The notes under the pieces are model-generated. The model was given only the letters and a program-made list of their open reading frames with translations, did no database searches and had not been told where the DNA came from. The position numbers and the translations under genes were made by a program. Positions 1 through 7,440 of a stretch of DNA of 31,612 bases are shown here, in pieces. Source of the DNA: SIG607 sp045648445 (GTDB lineage Bacteria; Bacillota; Clostridia; Oscillospirales; Acutalibacteraceae); NCBI GenBank assembly GCA_045648445.1, contig JAZRNY010000011.1, positions 1-31,612 of the forward strand, given 5' to 3'. Position 1 is the first letter of the stretch. Each line of letters begins with the position of its first letter.

Positions 1-66
1 CAAGATTAGTGATTAATGTACGCTCTGTTTCTGCACAGAAATGAAAAGAGCTGTAGCGTTTTTAAA

Positions 67-432
67 TTATTCAGCGTTTGCTATTGTGTATTCAGCAACA
101 ACCTTATTGTTTACAAGATGCTCGTGAACGATCTTTGCAACCTTATCCTCTGTCATCTTAACGTAAGTTGTCTTGTCACCGTTAGGAGCGATTACTTCAA
201 CGATAGGCTCAAGTCTGCATACACCGATACAACCTGTCTGTGTAACTTTTACGTTTTTAAGACCTCTTGTCTGTACCTCTTCAATAAACTTGTTGAGTAC
301 AGGACGTGCGCCTGCTGCGATACCGCAGGTAGCCATACCTACTACAACACGAATGTCGTCAACGCCTTCACGCATAACAACCTTGTTTTTCATTTTGTCT
401 CTGATTGCCTGCAATTCAGCTAAAGTTTTCAT
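67..432 (-). CDS. Thioredoxin-like [2Fe-2S] ferredoxin of the hydrogenase operon
   Basis: This is a 121-residue soluble protein of the thioredoxin-fold [2Fe-2S] ferredoxin family, related to the N-terminal part of NuoF/HydB-type subunits. It would pass electrons within or around an NADH-linked [FeFe]-hydrogenase. The sequence shows VGMATCGIAAGAR around C36 and TGCIGVC with C68 and C72, which match the family motifs. Only these three cysteines are present; the position five residues after C36, where a CxxxxC pair would have its second ligand, is glycine. The start is supported by an AAGGAAGGA ribosome site. It is the last complete gene of the minus-strand operon in the window, 21 bp after the ATPase gene. 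Bases 1-66 beyond it hold no recognisable gene start. Family assignment is firm; the exact electron partner is inferred. Confidence 0.85.
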   Translation of the reverse strand: MKTLAELQAIRDKMKNKVVMREGVDDIRVVVGMATCGIAAGARPVLNKFIEEVQTRGLKNVKVTQTGCIGVCRLEPIVEVIAPNGDKTTYVKMTEDKVAKIVHEHLVNNKVVAEYTIANAE

Positions 433-453
433 AAGTATCTTCCTTCCTTGCTA

Positions 454-1011
454 TTATATTGTTTTGGACTGAAGGTATTGTTCCTTTAAATTGCCTTCTA
501 TCCATTTAATAACTTCGTAACTGTCAAGAGGGACATCCTCTAAGACTACTCTTAACTCTCTTGTATCAAGTGATATTTCGTAATTTCCAATAATATGTTT
601 AAATAAAAAGTCAAATTCAGGATGCCCCTGAATTAAAGTAACAATTGTTGAAACGATATCACCAAGAGGGGTAAAATCTATATGGTCTTTGTAAAAAACT
701 GCAGTAACTGTTGTGCCATGCTCATCTTTATTATCTAATTCCGAAACGGAACTGATCGAAAAACTGCCACCGGTCATTTCGGCAGACATTTTAAGAAGCG
801 GAATACCGAGCCCTACTTTGCGTGTAGTACGTGTAGTATAAAACGGATCTGTAACACCCATTAAAATATCTTTTGTCATACCACAACCGTCATCTTTAAT
901 TACTAGGGTTAATATGTTGTTTTGTTCGGTGAGCAAAATTTCTATTAAATCAGCATTTGCTTTGACTGAATTTTCAGCAACATCAAGAATATTAAGTGAC
1001 AATTCTTTCAT
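454..1011 (-). CDS. Histidine-kinase-type ATPase domain protein without a phosphoacceptor domain
   Basis: The N-terminal half of this 185-residue protein is a GHKL ATP-binding fold. The N box contains LDVAENSVKA (about residues 9-18), the G1 box is DDGCGM and the G2 box is GLGIPLLK. No histidine-containing dimerisation domain, sensor domain or membrane segment is present, so it is not a complete sensor kinase. The C-terminal 80 residues match no domain I can name. It lies 4 bp after the PHP gene and ahead of the [2Fe-2S] ferredoxin gene, with a GAGGTG ribosome site. Similar orphan ATPases accompany [FeFe]-hydrogenase genes in many Clostridia. A regulatory ATPase or protein-kinase role is an inference. 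Confidence 0.82.
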   Translation of the reverse strand: MKELSLNILDVAENSVKANADLIEILLTEQNNILTLVIKDDGCGMTKDILMGVTDPFYTTRTTRKVGLGIPLLKMSAEMTGGSFSISSVSELDNKDEHGTTVTAVFYKDHIDFTPLGDIVSTIVTLIQGHPEFDFLFKHIIGNYEISLDTRELRVVLEDVPLDSYEVIKWIEGNLKEQYLQSKTI

Positions 1012-1015
1012 TTCG

Positions 1016-1741
1016 TCACCTCAGCATTTCGAACAATTTTTTTCTAACAATAGTGCTACTATACGGCATATCGTCAATTTCAAACCAGTCATTATCATCT
1101 CTTATATCAGTCAGATAATGAGCATCCGAGCCAACAAGAACTTTTTTATCAGCAAGCCCATATTTTTTTGTATATACATCTTTATTGTTTTTATCATAGA
1201 ATTCTACGCAAGAAAAAACAGGACTTTCAGGCATAACTCCCAAGATAGATATTATACCGTTTGCTTGTCTATCTATATGAGCAGGATAACAAATACCGTT
1301 AAATTCATTAACAAGTTTGGCCGCATCATCAATCGACAAAGTAGTGGCAACTGGCAAAAAGTTATCCTCAATGCCTATTACGTTATCTTCCCCATCCATA
1401 ATCATTTGCTGACCAAAAATATCAACACGATTAGGAAATTGCGTTCGAAATGCATCTATTGCATTGTCAAACTTTAGTGCATCATCTAAAAATTCGAACA
1501 AACAAATTATGTGTATATCCTCACTAGTGGTAAGTTCCATACCCGCTATGGGAATAATACCGTTTCTTTTTGCCGCTTCAAAAAAAGCAGGACAGTTTTT
1601 ACAACTGTTATGGTCTGTAAGCGCCATTATATTTATACCGCATAACGCTGCCATTCCGGCAAGATTATTTGGAGTATTATCATCATCTGCACATGGCGAC
1701 AAACAAGAATGAACGTGAAAATCGTAATAATAACGGCTCAT
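1016..1741 (-). CDS. PHP-domain phosphoesterase
   Basis: This 241-residue protein has the PHP metal-dependent phosphoesterase fold. Metal-binding motifs are visible in order: DFHVHSCLSPC near the N terminus, ALTDHNSCKNCPAF near residue 40, GMELTTSEDIHIICLF near residue 67, YPAHID in the middle and VGSDAHYL near the C terminus. These supply the usual His and Asp ligands for a multinuclear metal site. Family relatives hydrolyse phosphate esters such as nucleotides, but the substrate here is unknown. The start codon overlaps the stop of the upstream DRTGG gene in an ATGA arrangement, implying translational coupling. PHP proteins recur in hydrogenase-linked clusters of Clostridia, so a signalling or nucleotide-processing role there is plausible but inferred. 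Confidence 0.85.
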   Translation of the reverse strand: MSRYYYDFHVHSCLSPCADDDNTPNNLAGMAALCGINIMALTDHNSCKNCPAFFEAAKRNGIIPIAGMELTTSEDIHIICLFEFLDDALKFDNAIDAFRTQFPNRVDIFGQQMIMDGEDNVIGIEDNFLPVATTLSIDDAAKLVNEFNGICYPAHIDRQANGIISILGVMPESPVFSCVEFYDKNNKDVYTKKYGLADKKVLVGSDAHYLTDIRDDNDWFEIDDMPYSSTIVRKKLFEMLR

Positions 1742-2064
1742 AAGCCTAACTCCGACAACGTTTTAGCGCTTTCGTATGAAGTTTTATCGGTCGATAAAAC
1801 ATTAATATTCTTTAAAAGCGCCTGTTTAATTACTTCTTCAGCCAAAGTTACGTCTTCCGTTAAAATGATGCATGATACATCGACAAGACTTGCAACAGCA
1901 ATCACGTTAATGTTAGACATTATAGTCAACCAAACATTATCGCATTTAGCGCTGCTCATAACCCAACTGAGTAAATCGCCGATGTAAACACCGCTTACTT
2001 CCCTATCGGGTTCGGACATAACTATCGACTTAAAACCGTAATTTAAAAGGGATGAAACCGTCAT
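1738..2064 (-). CDS. DRTGG-domain protein (second copy)
   Basis: This small soluble protein of 108 residues resembles the DRTGG domain found in HPr kinase and phosphotransacetylase N-terminal regions. The recognisable pattern is an early glycine-rich turn (VSGVYIGDLLSWVM), a central beta-strand segment and a C-terminal stretch ending NINVLSTDKTSYESAKTL. It is a diverged paralogue of the 115-residue protein encoded at 3778-4125, and both end with a similar I-LSSDK/LSTDK element. It overlaps the stop of the hydrogenase-like gene by 4 bp (ATGA) and has a GGAG ribosome site. DRTGG domains are thought to bind small ligands or nucleotides; no catalytic residues are evident. Its function is unknown. 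Confidence 0.75.
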   Translation of the reverse strand: MTVSSLLNYGFKSIVMSEPDREVSGVYIGDLLSWVMSSAKCDNVWLTIMSNINVIAVASLVDVSCIILTEDVTLAEEVIKQALLKNINVLSTDKTSYESAKTLSELGL

Positions 2065-3323
2065 TCATTTTCACTCCACAAATTTTTACAAAGAATACAA
2101 TCCTTTACGTCTGCTTGACCTTTAATAACATCCTCCGCAAAAGCTCGGCAAGTAGGTGCACCACATGAACCGCAGTCAATACCCGGCAAAACCTTTCTGA
2201 GTTTTTGAATATCTGCCATCATTCGCATAGATTCAGCGATACTGTCACTAAGACGGCTAATAGGCTTATATTCAGGAAGGTCATTAAAGAAATATTCATC
2301 AGGAATGTATCTTTTATCTTCTTTAGAAAGAAAATTTTGTGAAACAGGTAAATATCGTTTCAAACTATGCAGACGCGCTTTTGCAATAAAAGGATTTTGC
2401 ATAGTCATTGCTCCACCTACACAACCACCAGTACAGGCATTAAGTTCGATAAATTTTAAAGGTGGTATATTACCGTTTTCTATCTGATCCAACACGCGAT
2501 TGACGTTTTCAATACCATCAGCCGCAAGATAGCCTTCATTAAACACTGCGGTTGATTCGCCACCGCTTGAAGCCCAACCGATACCTATCATACCGGATTC
2601 ACACAGTGTAAGAGGTTCAACATCCTGTTTCATTTCATTAATAAGCAAAAAGTAAATATCGCTTATTGAAACAACCTCGTCAACTTGACTTTTATAATCG
2701 GCAAAACCGTTTTTAACGTAACTTACCTTTGCTGGGCAAGGTGATATAAAACATACGCCAATTTCATCGTCATTTAGTTCGGGATGTTTTTGTTTAGCAC
2801 GTTCTCTGGCAAGTCTTGCTGCAACCTCCATAGGTGGCAACATTCTCATAACGTGCTCATTTAAGGACGGAAAACGAAGTCCTATAAGTCTGACTACGAC
2901 CGGACAGGCGGAACTAATAACCGGCATTTTAACTCCATCAGTCTTTAAATACTGTCGAGTGTACGCAGAAACAAGTTCAGCAGCCTTTGAAACCTCAAAA
3001 ACGTCATCAAAACCTATTTTCAAAAGACCATCAAGTACATAATCAACGTCTTCAAGATTTTCAAATTGACCGTAAAGAGACGGTGCAGGAAGCGCAATCT
3101 TCCACTTAAAACGCTCCATTGACTCTAGTTTTGAACACACAGCCTTTTTAGCATTATGCGGACAAACTCTTATACACTCACCACAATCAATACAACGTTC
3201 CTGATTTATTACGGCGTGGCCGTTATGTATACGGATTGCTTCCGTAGGACAACGTCTTAAACAAGTAGTACAGCCGGTACATTTGTTAGGATCCAACTGT
3301 ACGGAATGTTCATATGTGTACAT
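2061..3323 (-). CDS. [FeFe]-hydrogenase-like Fe-S protein, putative sensory type
   Basis: In the 420-residue form, two [4Fe-4S] ferredoxin motifs lie at about residues 15-54 (CTGCTTCLRRCP and CIDCGECIRVCP). The hydrogenase large-subunit domain spans about residues 75-325, and a C-terminal Fe4S4 domain contains DCGSCGAPTC plus a later KDC. All four H-cluster cysteine positions are kept: SSACP, SPCPAK and NACTGGC. The position of the proton-transfer cysteine in the first motif is alanine, and the methionines usual in the second and third motifs are Ser and Asn. Such changes are known in putative sensory (group C/D, HydS-like) hydrogenases, so low turnover and an H2 or redox sensing role are likely. 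A TTG two codons upstream (3329) is possible, but GGAG spacing favours the ATG. The flanking ATPase and DRTGG genes support signalling. Confidence 0.85.
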   Translation of the reverse strand: MYTYEHSVQLDPNKCTGCTTCLRRCPTEAIRIHNGHAVINQERCIDCGECIRVCPHNAKKAVCSKLESMERFKWKIALPAPSLYGQFENLEDVDYVLDGLLKIGFDDVFEVSKAAELVSAYTRQYLKTDGVKMPVISSACPVVVRLIGLRFPSLNEHVMRMLPPMEVAARLARERAKQKHPELNDDEIGVCFISPCPAKVSYVKNGFADYKSQVDEVVSISDIYFLLINEMKQDVEPLTLCESGMIGIGWASSGGESTAVFNEGYLAADGIENVNRVLDQIENGNIPPLKFIELNACTGGCVGGAMTMQNPFIAKARLHSLKRYLPVSQNFLSKEDKRYIPDEYFFNDLPEYKPISRLSDSIAESMRMMADIQKLRKVLPGIDCGSCGAPTCRAFAEDVIKGQADVKDCILCKNLWSENE

Positions 3324-3350
3324 AGTCAAATTACTCCACTAATTATTTTT

Positions 3351-3776
3351 TCAGCAGAGGTTTACTCTCATCGTAATTATTGTTCCTTCTCCAATAACGG
3401 TATTAATATCCATACTGTCGGTATAACGCTTCATATTCGGAAGACCCATTCCGGCGCCAAAACCTAAAGAACGAATTCCGTCAGGTGCAGTAGAAAAACC
3501 TTCCTGCATAGCCTGATCAATGTTTTTTATACCGGGACCACTATCTTTAAGAACGATTTCGATATAGTCTTCAGTAACTTTTACAACAGCCTCGCCGCCT
3601 TTAGCGTGAATAACCATATTGATTTCGCCTTCATACATAGCAATAGATACACGACGTATAATTTCAGAAGGAATACCTAATTGACGCAGGTTCTTCTTTA
3701 TTTGAACCGAAGCCTGCCCTGCTGAAGTGAAATCGTCTCCGTCTACATTAAAACGGAAAATAAGTTCATCAGCCAT
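3351..3776 (-). CDS. RsbW-like anti-sigma-type ATPase
   Basis: This GHKL-type ATP-binding protein (141 residues from the chosen start) resembles anti-sigma-factor serine kinases. The N box region reads AMYEGEINMVIHAKGG, the G1 box is DSGPGI and the G2 box is FGAGMGLPNMKR. An open frame continues 18 codons further upstream, but it overlaps the preceding DRTGG gene and has no ribosome site. The ATG at 3774-3776 sits one base after that gene's stop and is preceded by AAGAAGGGC, so it is preferred. No anti-anti-sigma or sigma gene is adjacent, so its partner is unknown. The gene lies between a DRTGG gene and the hydrogenase-like gene, an order common in clostridial hydrogenase operons. Confidence 0.82.
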   Translation of the reverse strand: MADELIFRFNVDGDDFTSAGQASVQIKKNLRQLGIPSEIIRRVSIAMYEGEINMVIHAKGGEAVVKVTEDYIEIVLKDSGPGIKNIDQAMQEGFSTAPDGIRSLGFGAGMGLPNMKRYTDSMDINTVIGEGTIITMRVNLC

Positions 3777-3777
3777 A

Positions 3778-4125
3778 TCAGCCCTTCTTTCCGATGAGTC
3801 CACCCTGATAAAGCAACCCGCAAGCGTCATACATACGCTTATCGCTTGAAAGTAAAACTATATTGCTTTCTTTTGCTAATTCAAGCATTTCTTCGCTCGG
3901 CATTTTAGAACGGACAAATACAATGCATCTCATATCCATCATTTCTGCAGTACGGATAACCTGAGGATTTACAAGTCCTGTAAGAAGTACAGCCTGATCT
4001 TTAACGTATGCGAGAACGTCACTCATCATATCACTGCCGCAAGCAGAATAAACGTGACTGCCTATAAGTTCCTCACAACATAAAACCTTGGCTTCAAGAA
4101 TTTCTTTGATTGTACTTATTTTCAT
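3778..4125 (-). CDS. DRTGG-domain protein (first copy)
   Basis: This 115-residue soluble protein is related to DRTGG domains. Its N terminus, MKISTIKEILEAKVLCCEE, is typical of hydrogenase-associated DRTGG proteins. It continues with a GSDMMSDVLAYVKD segment, a central hydrophobic strand (AVLLTGLV) and a C-terminal NIVLLSSDKRMYDACGLLY segment. It parallels the 108-residue protein encoded at 1738-2064, so the operon carries two diverged copies on either side of an ATPase and the hydrogenase-like gene. It starts 24 bp after the NuoE-type gene with an AAAGGA ribosome site. Ligand binding is the likely role by family analogy. No direct function can be read from the sequence. Confidence 0.78.
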   Translation of the reverse strand: MKISTIKEILEAKVLCCEELIGSHVYSACGSDMMSDVLAYVKDQAVLLTGLVNPQVIRTAEMMDMRCIVFVRSKMPSEEMLELAKESNIVLLSSDKRMYDACGLLYQGGLIGKKG

Positions 4126-4154
4126 AACATTCGTTTTCCTTTAAGCAAACAAAA

Positions 4155-4652
4155 TTAGTCGGCATATTTAGCCAAAATTCCAGCTATATCATCACCGGTA
4201 AGTCTGCCATAAACATCTTCATTAACAGTAAGAACGGGAGCAAGTCCACAAGCACCGATACAACGACAAGCGGTTAAAGAGAACTTACCGTCTGCGGTAC
4301 ATTCGTCAGCACCAATTCCGAGTGCTTCTTCAAGTTTCTCCATAAGTATACCTGCACCTTTAACGTAACATGCAGTACCGAGACATACAGAGATGTTGTA
4401 CTTACCCTTAGGAGAAAGAGAGAACTGAGCGTAGAAGGTTGCTACACCGAAAATCTTTTCCATTGGAACTTCCATCCCCTCAGAAATGATCTCCTGTACT
4501 TCAATCGGAAGATAACCGTAAATATCTTGTGCTTCTTGCATTACGGAAATAAGAAGACTTTTGTCATGCTTATTTTCGTCGATTACTTTACGAAGTTTAG
4601 CTTCCTGTTCGGGAGTACCATTGAAGGGATAATTGCTAATCTTTTTTTGCAT
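4155..4652 (-). CDS. NuoE/HydC-type NADH-dependent hydrogenase subunit
   Basis: This 165-residue [2Fe-2S] thioredoxin-fold protein belongs to the NuoE family, the smallest subunit of NADH-dependent bifurcating hydrogenases (HydC) and of related dehydrogenases. The helical N-terminal region includes VMQEAQDIYGYLP. It is followed by KIFGVATFYAQFSL and the cluster ligands CLGTAC (C90 and C95) and CIGAC (C131 and C135). All four ligands are present. The frame is open seven codons further upstream, but AGGAGG lies nine bases before the ATG at 4650-4652, which is therefore chosen. It is the first gene of the minus-strand operon, about 80 bases downstream of the promoter. Electron transfer between NADH-linked flavin and Fe-S subunits is the expected role. 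Confidence 0.92.
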   Translation of the reverse strand: MQKKISNYPFNGTPEQEAKLRKVIDENKHDKSLLISVMQEAQDIYGYLPIEVQEIISEGMEVPMEKIFGVATFYAQFSLSPKGKYNISVCLGTACYVKGAGILMEKLEEALGIGADECTADGKFSLTACRCIGACGLAPVLTVNEDVYGRLTGDDIAGILAKYAD

Positions 4653-4736
4653 TTGCCATTTCCTCCTTAGCAAAAATATTCAGTTGGTGGTATGCCATAA
4701 ACACACTGTCGGCAGAATACTCCATACTTGCATATG

Positions 4737-4765
4737 ATTATATCACACTATAAAAAATATTTCTA
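4737..4765 (-). promoter_or_regulatory. Promoter of the hydrogenase operon
   Basis: On the minus strand, TATAAT (plus 4737-4742) is preceded by TG one base upstream, giving an extended -10. A weak -35 TAGAAA (plus 4760-4765) lies 17 bp away. This predicts a leader of roughly 75-80 nt before the NuoE-type start. It is the only good match in this gap for the minus strand. Confidence 0.65.
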
Positions 4766-4782
4766 CCCCTTTTTTAATAAAA

Positions 4783-4800
4783 ATGTTATTTTTTTAACAT
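4783..4800. promoter_or_regulatory. Palindrome resembling a Rex operator
   Basis: ATGTTA and TAACAT form a perfect inverted repeat around six T residues. Compared with the clostridial Rex consensus TTGTTAA-N4-TTAACAA it matches 11 of 14 defined positions. It lies between the divergent promoters, about 17 bp upstream of the hydrogenase -35 and 22 bp upstream of the rRNA methyltransferase -35. Rex is an NADH/NAD-sensing repressor of fermentation and hydrogenase genes in Clostridia, which suits the neighbour. Chance occurrence in such AT-rich DNA is possible. Confidence 0.4.
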
Positions 4801-4822
4801 ATTTTCAAAAATTCTACATATA

Positions 4823-4851
4823 TTGACAAAATCTGTTCTATAATTTAGAAT
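4823..4851 (+). promoter_or_regulatory. Promoter of the rRNA methyltransferase gene
   Basis: A perfect TTGACA (4823-4828), a 17-bp spacer and TAGAAT (4846-4851) precede an AAAGGAT ribosome site and the ATG at 4879. The leader would be about 20 nt. Confidence 0.75.
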
Positions 4852-4878
4852 ATTTAAAGACCGAAAGGATATGATTTA

Positions 4879-5763
4879 ATGTTTTTTAAAACTAAACTAC
4901 TTGAATTCTACGACGCAATAACGGTTGATAAAATTCTTGACGGATGTAAGGAAAAAAGATTTACTACAATAAGAATCAATACCTTAAAAAACGATAAATC
5001 TAATGTTTTGTCATTGCTTAATGAACTCAATATAGATTACGTAGAGTTAGATTATAACGAAAACGCGCTAATCATTAATAACGGCGAAGATATTTTGCGT
5101 AAAAGTGAAATGTATCAAAATGGAGGAATTTACTTCCAAAGCCTCTCCTCTCAACTACCGCCTATTCTATTATCCCCCGATAAAGATAGCGATGTTTTAG
5201 ATATGTGTGCTGCGCCCGGCGGAAAAACCTCCCAAATTGCCGCTATTACCGAAAACAAATGCAGTATTACTGCTTGCGAAATGAACAAAGTACGCGCCGA
5301 ACGACTTAAATATAATTTGTCGAAACTTGGTGTAAAAGGCGCCAACGTTATGGTTACCGATGCCAGAAATTTAGAAAATTATTTTTCCTTTAATAAAATT
5401 CTTTTAGATGCACCCTGTTCAGGTAGTGGCACTTTGATTTTGAATAATCCTAAATCGCTTAACGGTTTTTCCGATGCTCTTATAAGTAAATGTATATCTG
5501 CACAAAGAAAGTTATTGGACAAAGCAGTAAACGTTTTAAAAAGCGGTGGTGAAATTCTATATTCAACCTGTTCGATTATACCCGACGAAAACGAAAAGAT
5601 TGTAACAGATATACTTAATAAGTACGATTTAGAGACAGTCAAATTGGACGAAACAATTATAAATAAATTACCAATTCTTCCTTGTTCACTCGAAAACGCC
5701 GTATGTGTGTGTCCCACAAAAGAATATGAAGGTTTTTTCCTTGTAAAACTAAGAAAAAAGTAG
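4879..5763 (+). CDS. RsmB/RsmF-family rRNA cytosine-C5 methyltransferase
   Basis: This 294-residue S-adenosylmethionine-dependent RNA m5C methyltransferase belongs to the NOL1/NOP2/Sun family. The SAM-binding motif I is DMCAAPGGKTSQ (residues 108-119). The two catalytic cysteines are C180 in DAPCSGSG and C231 in YSTCS. It lacks the N-terminal NusB-like domain of full-length RsmB (about 430 residues) and has no obvious C-terminal PUA domain, so it is a short form and the exact target rRNA base cannot be stated. It is transcribed alone, divergently from the hydrogenase operon. Its stop codon lies within the stem of the following terminator. Confidence 0.9.
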   Translation: MFFKTKLLEFYDAITVDKILDGCKEKRFTTIRINTLKNDKSNVLSLLNELNIDYVELDYNENALIINNGEDILRKSEMYQNGGIYFQSLSSQLPPILLSPDKDSDVLDMCAAPGGKTSQIAAITENKCSITACEMNKVRAERLKYNLSKLGVKGANVMVTDARNLENYFSFNKILLDAPCSGSGTLILNNPKSLNGFSDALISKCISAQRKLLDKAVNVLKSGGEILYSTCSIIPDENEKIVTDILNKYDLETVKLDETIINKLPILPCSLENAVCVCPTKEYEGFFLVKLRKK

Positions 5764-5783
5764 GTCAAAGACCTACTTTTTTT
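5760..5783. terminator. Bidirectional intrinsic terminator
   Basis: GTAGGTC and GACCTAC form a 7-bp stem with an AAA loop, followed by seven Ts and preceded by six As. It can end both the plus-strand methyltransferase transcript and the long minus-strand polysaccharide operon, whose last gene stops at 5791. Confidence 0.88.
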
Positions 5784-5790
5784 AGAATTC

Positions 5791-7440
5791 TTATTTTACT
5801 TTATTAATAACATATTTCCCACAATTTATATCATCATAGTCAACATACGCTCCGCATTTTTCTCCGTACAAAAGAAACACATTGCGCATAACCCCATCTT
5901 TTTTGCAAGTTATTGGGTTTTCATTCAGGCTCTTCTTAAATTTCGATAGTTTCGAATCGGTTATTTTAAGACACGAAGGCAAAACGGTGCTTTTAATAGA
6001 TGATGCTATATCACAAATAAGTGCATCACGCAGTTTATCCTTATCGCAGCCTTTGCCGAAAAATTCATATAACTGATTGACATAATCATTCAACGAACAT
6101 GTGTCGCACCCTGTAAAAGTGCCGAGTTCAGTTAAAGTATCAAATGGATTTCTTTTTTGATCGTTAAAAATAAGAGAATTGGTAAGCGGAAAACGCCCGC
6201 TATTAACAAAACGTTCAAGGGCATTTTCACACGATTTCAGCATTTTTATATCATTTTCAGTTAACCACGGAGTATTTATAATTTCGTACGGAGGGTCACT
6301 CGAATATAAAAGCGGAAAATTATCAGGCTCTTCTCTCATAGGCGCACCATGAAGCAATTTTAAAAAGCCAAGTTGTAACATATCGGCATTCAAAGAAAAA
6401 GCGGTATTAAAACTATCTCTAAATGAAGATAAATCCTCCATCGGCAAACCTGCAATCAGATCAATATGTATATGAATATTCTTAAGTTCAATTAACTTTA
6501 TAATATTTTTCTTCAACTTGTCAACGTTTGTTTTGCGGTTAATAGCATCAAGAGTTTTTGAATTAAAACTTTGCATACCTATTTCAAATTGAATTAATCC
6601 ATAAGGAGCTTTTTTTAATAATTCAAAATCTGCATCCGTTAGCAAATCACCGCCAATTTCAAAATGAAAACAAACTCCTTCCGGTATACTTTTGCCATAA
6701 TTCTCAATCAAAAAAGAAAATATTTCATACGAGCGCTTTCGATTTGCATTAAAGGTTCTATCGACAAATTTAATAATTTTACTATTCGAATTAGCCAAAG
6801 CAACTATATCCGATTTTGCGCGTTCAAGAGGAAAGTATTTTACTCCACCGCACCTGCCCGAAAGACAAAACGCACATGAAAATGGGCAACCTCTGCTCGT
6901 TTCAATATAAGCAATTCTACCATTTAAACTTTCAAAAAATTCTTTTTGGTACGGACTTTCCGGAACAATTATTGTAACGAAAGGTTCTCCTATGATAAGT
7001 TTCTCGTTTTCGCGGTAAGAAAGACCTTCGATATTGCTAAAAGTACCTTTAACATAAATAGAGTTTAAAAGTTTGGGTAAAGGTTCTTCACCTTCGCCCA
7101 AAATCACAAAATCGACAAAGTTATTTTCGGCTAATATCATTTCAGAACAATAGGAAACCTCAGGACCGCCTAATATAATTTTAACGTTTAAATTTTTAAG
7201 TTTTTCAGCAATTCTTAAAACAGTTTTTACATTCCATATATATACCGAAAAAGCAACAACGTCTGCTTCTTCTTTTAAAATACGTTTAAATATATCGTCC
7301 TCGTTTTCGTTAACGGTTCCCTCAATAACCTTTGCGCTAATATTTGGATTACAATTATTTCTTACAGCAGTTAAAAGGTACCACGCCGCAAGAGAAGAAT
7401 GTATATATTGAGACGAGATAGATGTAATTAATACTTTCAT
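5791..7440 (-). CDS. B12-binding-domain radical SAM protein, DUF4080 type
   Basis: The N-terminal 150 residues of this 549-residue protein form a Rossmann-like cobalamin-binding-type domain (MKVLITSISSQYIHSSLAAW, then IILGGPEVSY and VILGEGEEPLPKLL) without the DxHxxG histidine motif. The radical SAM domain begins with the CxxxCxxC cluster site at C185, C189 and C192 (RGCPFSCAFC). A later DLIAGLPMEDLSSF segment is the usual HIDLI-GLP element. The roughly 200-residue C-terminal part fits DUF4080 proteins, for which no reaction is established. The gene overlaps trmB by 4 bp (ATGA) and is the last gene before the terminator. Possible roles are RNA or cofactor modification; this is not resolved by sequence. 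Confidence 0.85.
   Translation of the reverse strand: MKVLITSISSQYIHSSLAAWYLLTAVRNNCNPNISAKVIEGTVNENEDDIFKRILKEEADVVAFSVYIWNVKTVLRIAEKLKNLNVKIILGGPEVSYCSEMILAENNFVDFVILGEGEEPLPKLLNSIYVKGTFSNIEGLSYRENEKLIIGEPFVTIIVPESPYQKEFFESLNGRIAYIETSRGCPFSCAFCLSGRCGGVKYFPLERAKSDIVALANSNSKIIKFVDRTFNANRKRSYEIFSFLIENYGKSIPEGVCFHFEIGGDLLTDADFELLKKAPYGLIQFEIGMQSFNSKTLDAINRKTNVDKLKKNIIKLIELKNIHIHIDLIAGLPMEDLSSFRDSFNTAFSLNADMLQLGFLKLLHGAPMREEPDNFPLLYSSDPPYEIINTPWLTENDIKMLKSCENALERFVNSGRFPLTNSLIFNDQKRNPFDTLTELGTFTGCDTCSLNDYVNQLYEFFGKGCDKDKLRDALICDIASSIKSTVLPSCLKITDSKLSKFKKSLNENPITCKKDGVMRNVFLLYGEKCGAYVDYDDINCGKYVINKVK

Noticed and set aside
16..423. Plus-strand open frame of 135 codons over the ferredoxin gene
   Set aside because: It is antisense to a well-supported ferredoxin gene, has no ribosome site and translates to a Cys/Phe-rich, motif-free protein.
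914..1477. Plus-strand open frame of 187 codons
   Set aside because: It overlaps the PHP and ATPase genes on the other strand, and its content is typical of antisense AT-rich DNA.
1738..4125. The DRTGG and ATPase proteins as a toxin-antitoxin or defence system
   Set aside because: The genes are embedded in a hydrogenase operon of familiar clostridial order and show no nuclease, protease or toxin motifs.
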